From: Piscicola geometra
Lineage: Eukaryota > Annelida > Clitellata > Hirudinida > Piscicolidae
DNA length: 64,000 nucleotides
Assembly: GCA_943735955.1 (NCBI GenBank)
Contig: OX030955.1
Coordinates: 6,993,269 to 7,057,268, forward strand
Reading direction: 5' to 3'
Positions within the stretch are counted from its first letter, which is position 1, and each line of letters starts with the position of its first letter. The position numbers and the translations under genes are program-made. This document shows, piece by piece, positions 48,567 to 59,645 of this stretch. The notes under the pieces were generated by a model, which saw only the letters and a program-made list of their open reading frames with translations, was not told the origin of the DNA and did not search any database.

Positions 48567-48789
48567 TTTGGGAAAATACTACTCAATGGCTAGATTTTAG
48601 TAGCAACAATAACATTAGCGAGAGATGGATGGTTAAAAATGAAAGTGAAAGATTTGTGCTATAATTCCATATTTAATATAGATTATAACGTTTAGATATT
48701 TAAATATGAATTAATTGACATTCTTCATTAACTTCCTGTTACTTTAAAGAAACAATATTTATGATCGTTGGTTACAGTTGTCCACTAAA

Positions 48790-48979
48790 AATAGGCGGCG
48801 GTCCTGGGGGGGTTCTGGGGTTTGGACTCCCCCACTCAAATACTCGTATCAAAATAAGAGTTTTGAAATGGTTTTTTTCACACGTGAGGGGTCGGAACCC
48901 CCTAGAATGACCGCCCATGCTGGGTTGGACCCTCTCCCCCTCCCCCCCCCCCAAGATTTGCAGCAGATCGCCCTTCCTG
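48790..48979 (+). mobile_element. Short TIR element (MITE), copy A
   Basis: About 190 bp flanked by CCACTAAA at 48,782-48,789 and 48,980-48,987. It starts near GGCGGCGGTCCTGGGGGGGT and ends with CCAAGATTTGCAGCAGATCG then CCC. It shares both ends with copy B at 50,234-50,601. The 8-bp duplication suggests hAT ancestry. No coding capacity. Confidence 0.65.
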
Positions 48980-49751
48980 CCACTAAAGATCGGCGTTTGC
49001 CGCATTGGCACCCATTCTGCATATTGTGGACGTGCCAGAGAGTTTCTATGCTTTGTGTGTGAGCTCTGATCATTGAATCCATAAAGTTTATGGTATGAAT
49101 ACTTTTTTTGTATAAAAAAGTTTTTTTCATGTGAAAAATTCATCAAGCTGTTTATTTTCGAAACAAACTACAAGTGTATTAATTGTTGTTTTTAAAATTA
49201 TATTATAATACAATGCGATGCCAAAAGAACTTATATTGATTTGGAAAAATAAATTTTTAAAAAATTGTTTTAATCTTTTATTCGCTTAAATGTTATGCTT
49301 ATGTAGGGGCAAGATGATCTGGTTAACGATTTATGTTGTTTTGTTATTTTATTTTTAAAGATAACAAACTTTTTTTTATGAACCGTTAGAGCATTCATTT
49401 GTTGTAATAAATATATCAACATTAACTTTTAAAATTAAACATAACTAAGGAATAATTTCATTTTTCTACAACCCTGATAAATTTTCATGACAACACTGAA
49501 AAAAGTATAAAATTCTAATCTTCTGAATATTTACATGCTTAAAAAAACTATAACAATGTTCTTAAATTTTGAAAATATCAAATAAAATAAAATAAGTTGT
49601 AATATCATGAGAATAGGATGGCGGTGACTGTCATGGTGGTGTGGGTGAGGTTGGATTATTGAGGTTGATTGTTTTTTTATATATATTTAAATTGATATAT
49701 ATACATATATTGGTAGTGGTCTAAAATCCGTTTTATTTAACAAATTTATTT

Positions 49752-50227
<476 letters not shown>

Positions 50228-50233
50228 ATCTAG

Positions 50234-50601
50234 CACAGGCGGCGATTCTGGGGGGTCCTGGGGTCTGGACCCCCCCACTTTTTGGTAGTGAAGGGGTCCC
50301 CTTTAATGTGGAACCCTCGACTTTTTTCAATAAATTTAAAAAAAACTTATGTTTTGATGCAAACCTAATCGTCAAACATGGCATAAAATTGAATTTTTAC
50401 ATATTAATAAATTGTGAGTATGTGTAGTTATAGTTATAGCTGTCTAAAATAATACTTTTTATTGCTTAATTAAATATTCGTATAAAAACAGAAGTTAAAA
50501 AATGTTTTTTAAGTGGGGGGATGGGGGGTCCGGACCCCAGGACCCCCCAGGATCATCCATGCTGGCTAAAACTCCCCAAGATTTGCAGAAGATCACCGCC
50601 C
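50234..50601 (+). mobile_element. TIR element (MITE), copy B
   Basis: 368 bp flanked by the exact 11-bp repeat TTGAAATCTAG (50,223-50,233 and 50,602-50,612). The left end GGCGGCGATTCTGGGG is mirrored by the right end AGATCACCGCCC. Next to the ends sit a pair of GTCCTGGGGTCTGGACCCCC-type palindromic blocks in inverted order. The interior is AT-rich and non-coding. It inserted exactly at the end of the (GATT)n array. Confidence 0.7.
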
Positions 50602-51049
50602 TTGAAATCTAGACATCCGTAATAATCTATAATTTACAGCATTAATTCTTTGTGGTAATTTCTTAATTTATAATAATTAACTACTAATTTTGAATTTGAG
50701 AAAAGGGCGTTATAGAAAGGTATTTGGTTAATTTGATTGGATAATTAAGCAGCACAAAAGCTCCAATATCATAATCATGTTCTGAAAAATCGGAAAACGA
50801 GTCAAGATGACAAGCATGTCATCTTGCTCCGAACTGCTTAGTTACAGATTTCGTTTTTTATGCCGTGTATGAAGTCAACTAATTGACAACTATTTATGTT
50901 GGTAGGTAGTATTATAAATAAACTACTAATAAATAATTGTTTCCAAAGAAGAATGTTACCTATTTCTGCAGCAGAGTTTATTTAAATGTTCATGTTAAAT
51001 ATGTTTAAAATTCATAACTGTACTGCTCCAATTTATCTTAAAAATCGTG

Positions 51050-51110
51050 ATTCTGAGCGCTTTTGGTCATTTTAAAAGGGCGCTATACAAATAATTAGTG
51101 ATTGATTCAT
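51050..51110 (+). mobile_element. SINE 3' tail remnant
   Basis: GAGCGCTTTTGGTCATTTTA then AAAGGGCGCTATACAAATAA and TTAGTGATTGATTCAT. This is nearly the same tail as at 49,752, with no repeat expansion. A weaker copy (AAAAGGGCGTTATAGAAAGG) is at about 50,702. Confidence 0.6.
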
Positions 51111-51809
51111 AAAGGTTACAATGTGACCGCGGAAAAGAATCAAAGCTTCACAACTAAAACTAAAATAATGATTTAAGCGTTTGCATCATAGATATAGTAT
51201 ACTACTTGTTGTTTGTAGGATAACTATGGTTTGCATACTATTATTTAACAAAAGGGAGGTAGTAGTAAAAACCATTAGTGTTCGTTGCATACTCTTAACT
51301 AGTAAAAAACTAAAAATATAAAATAATCGTCATCTTGCCCTGGTCTCCCTACTGTTTTAAAAACTAAAACTTCCAAAAACTATATTTCTGGGCAATAATC
51401 TCAGTTTTAAAATGTTTCTTAAATGCATCAAATATTAAAGAAGTAATAAGATGAAAAAACAAGGGACAAACTCTCAAATTTCAAATCACCAATCACCGCA
51501 CATTACTTTTTTCAGCGTCGATCGCTTTTCCCGATTCCGGACAAATATCACAGTAATTTCTGTTTATACATTCAGTTATGTGTTTATCAATTTTAAATCA
51601 TTGTAAAAAATAGAATTACCGGCATTTTTGCTTCGTTACTTTTGATGTTTTAATCGTCGCATTGTTGTAAACTCGTGAGTTCAAATCTCGGCATATCATT
51701 ATCACGGTGTTATTTGAATCTTTAACTTCTCTCAAAAGTGTGTTTTTAAAATCATCTCATAACCTTGTTTTCCGAAGTTTGAAAGGAGTCAGAAAGAGAA
51801 TTTACGATC

Positions 51810-51930
51810 ATGTCGGCGAAAGAATATGCAAAGTTGACGGTTAATCTTTTGAAAGAAGAGTTGAAGAGGAGGAGTCTCGACCAGAGTGGAAAAAAGGCGG
51901 ATTTGGTTGCTCGTTTGGAAAAGGACGATG
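51810..51930 (+). other. SAP-domain first coding exon
   Basis: ATG at 51,810 gives MSAKEYAKLTVNLLKEELKR then RSLDQSGKKADLVARLEKDD. This is the helix-turn-helix SAP pattern, with LKEELKRR, GKKADLVARL and the Gly turn. The donor is GTGAGA in phase 1. The SAP motif at residues 7-40 starts so close to the ATG that the start is secure. Confidence 0.92.
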
Positions 51931-52555
51931 GTGAGATTTAATTCATTCAATTACTCATTATTGAGATTTGCAATCTGAAGTAATATAATCGTTTCGCCAA
52001 CAATTAAAAAAAGCATTTAAAAAACAATGTAAAAAATATTCTAAATTTATTAACTATTTATTGAATTTTTTGGGAATTATTAAAACTATTAAATAAATAT
52101 TGAAAAAAACAATTGATTTTTCCCAGTGTTAAACTTTAGACCACAAGGTTATTGGTGCAAGTAACATTTGAAGTGCATGCCAGATTAGTATTGCTATGCT
52201 AGAAATAAATAATTGAATACTGTTAATTATATTATTTAATAATGGATAATCCTCTATTTCCTACCATCTTTTTCTCACCACTCCATCTTCCTTCACCACT
52301 CCATCCTCCTTCACCACTCCATCCTCCTTTACCACTCCATCCTCCTTCACCACTCCATCCTCCTTCACCACTCCACCCTCCTTCACCACTCCACCCAACC
52401 ACGAACAGTTATGAGGGCATCTCAGGAGGATGACCAAGTGTTGGGTATCAACGATGACACCAATAACACCGAAGGTACTACTACTACTACTACTACTACT
52501 ACTACCACTATTACTACTACTACTACTACTACCACTACTACTACTACTACTACTT

Positions 52556-52617
<62 letters not shown>

Positions 52618-52679
52618 GCTACTACTACTACTACTACTACCACTATTACTACTACTACTACTACTACTACCACTACTAC

Positions 52680-52731
<52 letters not shown>

Positions 52732-52741
52732 GCTACTACTG

Positions 52742-52816
<75 letters not shown>

Positions 52817-55800
52817 CATTGCTACCCAATCAGATTTCAGTTCAGAAAGTAAAGACTTGAGTGAGGTGGAAAATTCCAACCCCAACAACAACGACAACGA
52901 CACTCCAGGCTTCAACAACTCACTCAACAACAGTGCTTCTCATGATGATTTTCCAAACAACAACAATATGAATGTCTATGGTTCAGTTGAGCAAGGTGTC
53001 AACAACAACAACTCTACTGCCGAGGTTTTGATTCCACAACAACAACAACAATTGCCGTCAGCAACTAATTCAATAACTGACAACGACACACAACAACAGA
53101 CTATCCACAACTCACCACATCCATCCACTACACCCTCCACCACTCCCCTAAAACAACAAGTCGGTGGTGATGATAATGATGCTGAACAAAAAACCGCCAC
53201 CAAGAGTGGCATCTCAGCCAGTGACAAGCAGCATCCCAACAGCACCACGAATGAGTCATCAGTTCAGCCTGATGCCCTCAACAACATCAACAACAACAAA
53301 CTAGATGATCCAGACACCGCTACCAACAACAATGCTTCAGCAACAACAATGGAAACTTCAGCGCACACAACAATATCGTCATCGTCGTCACAAAACGACA
53401 ACGAGGCAGCTGTCAAGGCAAACAACGGAGCTACAGAAGTTAAGATGGAGGTGGCAGCAGACACCACTGCTACTACTATCACCACTGCCACTGCCACTCT
53501 TCCTCCTCATCATCTTGATGCTGTGAAGACTGAACCAAGCTCTGCTACTGCTGCTGCTGCATCGGCCACTGAAGCCACTACCACCACGACGGCTGACTCA
53601 AAGCCTCCAACCACATCCGACGATGCTATTCATTCCACTTCTGCCACTGATGTTGACATGAAAATGGAAACTACTGAGATGGAGACCTCAACAACGACCA
53701 CCACTACAGCCACTGAGAACACAAGCCCCGCTACTACATCCACTGACTCGACTACCACCACTACTACATCCACTGACTCGACTACCATCACTACCACACC
53801 AGCCACCGACTCAACCACCCCTACTTCCACCACTGCCACAACCACCACATCTACAGCAGCTACAGAGGTAGTGGACGAGGCGCGCCGGAGTGAAGAAGAC
53901 GCGAAGATCTCTAGCCTCTTCTGCATCGAGATGAAGAGAGATTGTGAGGGGGTGGGAGGGGGAGAGGTGAGGGATAGGCATGATGATGGTGGTGGTGGTG
54001 GTGGTGGTGGTGATGGTAATGATGACGCTGACAACGAAATTTTTATGACTACATATTACAATAGCACCTTTGCAACCTATCCACAACCTCTCACACCATG
54101 TTCATCTACCACCATCATCACCAACGTCATGATGGTGATGATGATGGCGATGATGATGATGATGATGATGATGATGACTACAACAGTTGACGCCTTCCAA
54201 CTCAAGTGGCACGGCAAGAAGTTCACAGTGCCCTTCCTTGGGGAGATCCTCATAGGTGGCCTTTGTTGTTGCTGTTGTTGTGTTTGAGGGAAATGTATTT
54301 TGTTGTTGTTGTTGGGCTGTTGTGTTTTTGTTGTCAACGCATCATCATCACCACCCCCACACCATCCTTAAACCACAACCCCCTCCTTCCACCACCCCCC
54401 CCACACACAGACCTGGCAGAGGAGCTATCGCAAAGGAGTTTCATGGCGAGTGGTTTGAAGAGGGAGGAGCTGAAGGAGGGGGCGGTGCTAGAGATGATTG
54501 ACACCTGCCTCAACTTCAGCATCGACTTCAGTTCTGACGTGCTAGGCACCAGTGCTACTGGGTTCGTGGGGGGGGTCCTTGGGTGTGGTGGGTGGTGTTG
54601 GTGGAGGTTGCAAGGTTGTACTTGATGTCGGAGTTGCTTTTTACAGACACGTCTTGGGATCTTTTTAAAATAACTTCCTAAAACTACTCCACCCTGCTTT
54701 TGCCGCAAAAAACCACTCTGCCACAAAATTACAACCACACCACATCCTTCCACCACACTCTTCCATCCTTCCACCATCACCACGACTACTACCAGCACCC
54801 TGAAGATGACGTTCGCGACGAAGGACGAGTGTGAGGAGAGGATGACTCAGATGAAGGAGGGCATCGTCATCAGCAAGGTCAAGTTCGAAGGTGGGTAATG
54901 TTGTTGTTGTTGTTGTTTTAAAAGAAGCAGTGTTGTTGATGTTGTGGTTGTGGTTGTTGTGGTGGTTGTTGTTGCTGTTGTGGTTTGTGTTGTTGTTGAA
55001 AGGGTATTTTGTTGCAGTGGTGTTTGTAGCAGTGTTTTTCCATCACCACCTTTTCTACGACCACCACCACCATGCCACCACCATCCCACCACAGAGCAAG
55101 TGTCGCAGCAGTTCATCCACAAAGACCTGGTCTCACTCAAAGGTACAAGACATTACAACAGTGATGTACTATAGTACAACACATTACACACTCCGCCACT
55201 CTTTTCCAATTCAACACTGATGACTTACAACACCACCTTACACACTCCGCTTTTCTTCAACATACCCTCCATCAGTTCCAATACAAACACACAAACAATC
55301 CTCCCTCTCCACAACTCTTCCCCCCCCACAAACACACAAACAATCCTCCCTCTCCACACAAATCTTCCCCCCCCCACAAACACACAAACAATCCTCCCTC
55401 TCCACACACATTCTCCCCCCCCCCCCGCCCACAAACACATACAGACACGATAGTTGATCGACTTTTATACGTGGGGAACTTGCCCATCGAGGTGGAGGAT
55501 GCGGCAGAGTTGAAGGCGCTCTTCCCTCACTGCACGCGCCTCATCCTGCCCTCCCACAAGGAGCACTGCACTGCTAGGTGGGTGCCTTGGTGCTGGTGTG
55601 GTGTGCATGGTGGAGGGGTGCCTTGGTGGTGCTGGTGTGGTGTGTATGGTGGAGGGGTGCCTTGGTGTGGTGTGGTGTGCATGGTGGAGGGGTGGTGGTG
55701 GTGTGCATGGTGGCTTGGTGCTGGTGTGCATGGAGGTGGATGTGGGTGCTCGAGGGAGATGTGTGGGGTTGGAGGATGGAGGTGTATGGGGCAAAATCTA

Positions 55801-58591
55801 TCGAAAAAATCAAATATTTAGTTTTGAAACTAACCACCACCACCACACCCTTCTCCACCCCACAAACCACACCCTTCTCCACACCACCCACCCCACCCAC
55901 TTCCACCCACCCACCCACCCATCCCCACTTAGTTACGCCTACGTGGAGTACGGCAGTAGTGACGCGGTGTTGCAGGCGCTGGAGGAGGACTGCAAGGAGT
56001 TGGTCTTCCAGGGCTGCAAACTCTTCACCATCAAGGCACTCTGCGTACGCAAGGAGAGATATGGTGGGTGGGTGTGAGGGTGGGTGAGTGGGTGGGTGAG
56101 TGGGTGGGTGGGTGGGTGGGTGTGAGGGTGGGTGTGAGGGTGGGTAAGTGTGAGGGTGGGTAGGTTTGGGGTTGGGTTGGTGGGCAGGTGAGCGGGTGGG
56201 TTTCTGTTGGAGGGGTGGTTAAGGGTTTTGGTGGTGGGATGTTGGGGTTGAGGGTTGGGTTTTTATGTGGGTGGAGGGGTTTGTGTTGAGAGGATGGTGG
56301 GTGGTGGGTTGGCGTGTGAGTGTTGTAAGTAGATGGTAGGTGGTGGCTGAATGAGTGGTAGTGATATGAGAATAATGGGTTGGTGAGGGGAAACATCTGG
56401 GTGGATGGTGGCAGGAGAAGGGGGTTAGAAGCGGTAGAAAGCAGTGATTTTGACTGCATAGAAATGAATCATCCATATTATTTCTCTCGTTGCATGCATC
56501 CACCGGATGAAATCATGCTCTGCAGCCCACACTCCAAACCTCTCCCTCCTTTCACACCTCTCCCTCACACTCCTCAACAAGCACCGCATCACCTCATCTC
56601 TCCCTCACACTCCTCAACAAGCACCGCATCACCCTACCTACCTACCCACCCCTCCAAGGCCTCCTGACGGACACGCTCCGTGAGATCCTGCTGGAGAAGG
56701 TGCGCAAGATGAAGCGCATCCAGAAGAACCCCTGGAACAAGAGCAGGCAGGAGTTGCACGAGATCGACAAGGTGTCGTGTTCTTTTTATTGTGGTGTTAT
56801 TTTGTTGTTGTTGTTGTGGGGTGTTTTTTGTTGCTGTGGTGTTGGGGGTGGGGTGTTTTTTGTTGCTGTGGTGTTGCTTTGAAGGTATGTAAGGGTGTGG
56901 TAGTGGTACTGTTATGGTTATCCATAACAGCATCAATTAGAATGTCGTGGTTTACAACCACAAAAACATCGCCGTTTACAATAAAAAAAAACACTTACAA
57001 CATCAAAAACCACTAACAACAACAACAACAACTGCTAACAAAAACTACCGCAACCAAATACCAACAAAAAAACTCTTACACAATAAAAAACATTAGCACT
57101 TGAAACAACCACTAACAACAAAATCAACAACACCAAAAATAAAAACAATCTCTGATAACGACCGCCAACCACTAACAACTAAAACAACAACAAAAAAAAC
57201 AAAAAAACAAACAACCAACATCACCACCACCACAGGCGATCTCCTTGAACATGGAGAAGTTGGCGACAGACAGCAAGCACAGGAGGGGGTGGGGCATGCA
57301 GTTGGGCGTGCTGGACGAAGAACGCATCAAGACCGAGGATTTCAACAGTGGCCCGCAGTGAGTGGGGAGGGGGGCAGGGAGTGGGGGGGGGATGGTTGTG
57401 GGGGGGGGATGGTTGTGTGGGGGGGCTGAGGTTTGTGGTAGGCGTGGGAATGGTTGTGTGGGGGGGATGGTAGTGTGGGGGGGGGGATGGTTGTGGTAGG
57501 CGTGGGAATGGTTGTGTGGGGGGGGGGGGATGGTTGTGGTAGGCGTGGGGGGGGGGGGGTTGTGTGTGGGGGGGGTGTGAGGGTTGTGGTAAGGGTGGGA
57601 GTTAGGGTTCGTGGGGGGGAGTGGTGGGGGTGAGGGCTTGGTGGTTGTCGTAGGGGTGGTGATGGTTATAGTAGTGGTGTTGGTGGTTGTGTTGATGATG
57701 AGTCATCTTGAGAATGGTGCAATGCCCCATATAATAATTGGTGCATTAGTGTGTCCATTTCGACATTTTATATTGGTAGCCTCATTCATGACTAAGCATG
57801 CCACAGCAGAGGGGGAGGCAGGGGTGGCAGCCGGGGTGGGAACAACAGCAGCAACAACAGGAATGTCTATGATAACCGTAGAGCGCCTGCCTCAGCGTGA
57901 GTGGTTGTGTGGTGGTTTTGTTGTGGAGTGATTTGTGGTGTGTGGTGTTCAGGCGTACTCAAAAGATGCTTAATCGAGACATATTGGATCATTGATTAGC
58001 GATCGCCACACACAAAATGCTACACCACACCCATGCCACCCACCCGCTCGAACCACCGCAGTCAACGTTACTACGGTGGTAGTGGTGGTGGTTACAACAG
58101 CAGTAACACATACGCCGGTGGCAGCAGTGGTGGCGGTTATGGTGGTTCCAGGTCCGGCTGGGCCAGCAACAACCAGCAAACACCCTCCTACTACGCCTCC
58201 ACTGGTGGCTACCAGACCTACAACCAGGGCTACTCCAACTACCGTGAGTAATGTAGTATTCGTTTGTATACATACTGTGGTCTTGAAGCCCGTCCGGGTT
58301 TACGCCACGTTAATAATACTCGTCGTTGTATTGTACATACATGTAAAATACATACTTACATAAAAACATACATACACACATAAATACATAATAATAATAC
58401 ATACATACACACATAATAATACATACATACACTCACACACTCACACACACACAGCAGGATATTCAGGAGGACAACAGCAACAACAGGGCGGCGGTGGTGG
58501 TAGTAGTAGCAACTACTACTCAGGCAGCAAGAGGAAGGCTTCAGACAGCTATGGAACCGAGTGGAAGAGACCAAGAAGTCGGTGCCATTGA
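51810..58591 (+). CDS. SAP-domain / RRM / RGG-box nuclear RNA-binding protein
   Basis: Fourteen exons with matching phases: 51810-51930, 52409-52474, 52834-53943, 54187-54255, 54411-54561, 54796-54890, 55095-55142, 55445-55577, 55933-56063, 56659-56771, 57236-57357, 57807-57896, 58062-58243 and 58455-58591. The protein is about 860 residues. It has an N-terminal SAP motif (DNA/chromatin binding), a long acidic Asn/Thr/Ser-rich region (about residues 65-430), and a possible first RRM (CLNFSIDFSS.., TLKMTFATKDE). A clear RRM follows (RLLYVGNLP.., SYAYVEYG), then a basic helical segment, an RGG box, a Gly/Tyr/Ser-rich region and a KRKAS..KRPRSR tail. SAP plus RRM recalls SAFB, and RRM plus RGG recalls nucleolin or hnRNPs, but I recognise no single orthologue. 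Likely role: nuclear RNA processing or chromatin-RNA scaffold (inference). Confidence 0.85.
52475..52833 (+). repeat. Intron composed almost wholly of (ACT)n
   Basis: The intron opens GTACTACTACT directly at the donor, runs as about 110 ACT units with rare changes (ACC, ATT, GCT, TCT), and ends CCCAATCAG. All but about 20 bp is microsatellite. The Thr- and Leu-only open frames across it are artefacts; phase 1 on both sides confirms that it is an intron. Confidence 0.88.
52834..53943 (+). other. Large low-complexity acidic exon
   Basis: This 1.1-kb exon encodes DFSSESKDLSEVENSNP followed by about 350 residues rich in Asn, Thr, Ser, Gln, Asp and Glu, with few hydrophobics. It includes repeats of the type TSTDSTTTTT. 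It ends AKISSLFCIEMKRD at a GTGAGG donor in phase 1. The composition resembles the acidic disordered segment between the SAP and RRM domains of SAFB-like proteins. Extension past 53,943 would read into a GGT-repeat intron. Confidence 0.75.
54187..55142 (+). other. Probable first RNA-binding module (degenerate RRM)
   Basis: Exons 54187-54255 (FDAFQLKWHGKKFTVPFLGE, then ILI), 54411-54561 (DLAEELSQRSF.., ending CLNFSIDFSSDVLGTSATG), 54796-54890 (TLKMTFATKDECEERMTQMK, then EG) and 55095-55142 (QVSQQFIHKDLVSLK). The spacing of the strand-like segment TLKMTFATKDE and the following helix is typical of the second half of an RRM, but RNP motifs are weak. The function is inferred from position. Confidence 0.55.
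55445..56063 (+). other. RRM domain exons
   Basis: Exon 55445-55577 encodes RLLYVGNLP (RNP2-like), EVEDAAELKALFPHC (helix 1) and TRLILPSHKEH. Exon 55933-56063 encodes SYAYVEYGSSDAVLQALEED (RNP1-like strand plus helix 2) and LVFQGCKLFTIKAL. The intron between them has splice phase 2 on both sides. This is a complete beta-alpha-beta-beta-alpha-beta RRM of nucleolin-like length. Confidence 0.88.
56064..56240 (+). repeat. GGGTGGGTGA tandem repeat at donor
   Basis: Starts at the donor of exon 55933-56063 (GTGGGT) and continues as GGGTGGGTGA/GGGTGTGA units, a G-rich sense-strand tract at the 5' end of the intron. Confidence 0.85.
57358..57610 (+). repeat. G-run minisatellite at intron start
   Basis: Directly after the strong donor GTGAGTGG, blocks of GGGGGGATGGTTGTG and GGTAGGCGTGGGAATGG repeat several times, with runs of up to 11 G. 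Several runs could form intronic G-quadruplexes in the pre-mRNA. Confidence 0.85.
57807..58243 (+). other. RGG-box and Gly/Tyr-rich exons
   Basis: Exon 57807-57896 encodes RGGGRGGSRGGNNSSNNRNV then YDNRRAPAS, an RGG box. Its acceptor is NAGNAG (CACAGCAG), so one codon may be optional. Exon 58062-58243 encodes a GGSGGGYNSSNTYAGGSSGG-type low-complexity segment with many Tyr, like hnRNP and FUS-type prion-like domains. An alternative acceptor near 57,953 would place a stop after five codons. Confidence 0.82.
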
Positions 58592-58850
58592 TACATACAT
58601 ACAAACATACATACATATACACACACACACACATACATACATACATACATACATACATACATACATACATACATACATACATACATACATACATACATAC
58701 ATACAAACATACATACATACACACACACAGACACATACATACATACATACATACATACATACATACATACATACATACATACATACATAAATACATACAT
58801 ACATACATACATACATACATACATACATACACATAAACAAACACACATAC
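58592..58850 (+). repeat. (ACAT)n microsatellite
   Basis: ATAC/ACAT repeat array beginning right after the TGA at 58,589-58,591, with AC-rich interruptions near 58,620 and 58,720. It is followed by a polypyrimidine tract and CCCGCAG at 58,940, which looks like a 3' splice site. The array may therefore lie in a 3'-terminal intron. Confidence 0.92.
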
Positions 58851-58995
58851 ATACAACACCCGCTCAAGATGGTACCACACTGATGATTTACAACAGTAAA
58901 CAACAGTACCTCAAGCCTAACCCTCCACCACCTTCCCGCAGATTAGAGAGGATTCCCAGGCATTGAAGATGGACGAAGATGATTTATTTATGGAC

Positions 58996-59001
58996 AATAA
59001 A
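58996..59001 (+). promoter_or_regulatory. Polyadenylation signal of the SAP/RRM gene
   Basis: AATAAA about 50 bp downstream of the candidate terminal-exon acceptor at 58,940 and 405 bp after the stop codon. It is the first canonical signal in this 3' region. Confidence 0.55.
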
Positions 59002-59295
59002 CTGTTTACCATTGCATTATATTAGCGACGGACGATTGTATGTGTGCGTGTGTGTGTGCGAGGAAGTTAATTTACATGTATTGTTGTTGTTGGAGATGGT
59101 GGAGAATACATTTTTGTACTGTTGTTTCTTTCCACTCAAAGAGAACAGAAGTCTGTCAAGCTGGAGTTTGTATGGAAGGGGATGAGTAGTCGAATCAAAT
59201 AGCGCTTTTGTCTTACATTCCAGAGCGCCAAAACATAGAAGGAATAGTTTTGTATGCAAAGTCTCCGTTGAGAAATAATCAAGTCTGCTTAGTAT

Positions 59296-59645
59296 TAGAC
59301 ATCGGGAAAGTGAGGATCAGTAGTAATGAATGGGCGTATGTGTTTGATTACTTTGAGATGGTAGTGTGATGATTGAATGATAGATAGGATGTGGTTTTTG
59401 AGAGTGAGTTTGCTGTCAAGGGTGACTCCATGTATTTTGAGAGTGTTATTGATGGGGATGTTTATGTCGACAGATGATATGGTATTTAAATTATTTAGTT
59501 GAAAAAGGGTGCCTAGTTTTATTATTTTTGATTTAGTGATGTCAGACTGGAGAGTTATTAGGGCATCGGTTGCACTCGAACCTAGGACCAACCATTGGGC
59601 AAACCGAGTCGTTAAACACTTAGCCGGATTGTTTTTGCTTCCTTC
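59296..59645 (-). pseudogene. Non-LTR retrotransposon RT fragment (CR1/L2/Rex-like)
   Basis: The minus-strand frame reads QWLVLGSSATDALITLQSD, then LGTLFQL, ISSVDINIPIN, IHGVTLDSKLTLKNHILSII, SSHYHLKVIKHIRP. This follows the conserved tail of CR1/L2/Rex reverse transcriptases (WL.LN..KT.AI..GT, VKILGVTLDS.LTF..H, S..H.R.LRHIR). It stops soon after, and upstream it is broken by the hAT insertion at 59,646. No active domain remains. Confidence 0.75.

Noticed and set aside
52411..52860. Poly-Thr / poly-Leu / poly-Val open frames
   Set aside because: The (ACT)n intron in three frames. Exons on both sides join in phase when it is removed.
58356..58903. Met-Tyr-Val-Cys repeat frames on the minus strand
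   Set aside because: Translation of the (ACAT)n microsatellite.
59570..59640. tRNA-like B-box (GGTTCGAGTGC on the minus strand)
   Set aside because: The bases fall inside the RT-like frame QWLVLGSSATDALI, and no A-box or cloverleaf can be drawn.
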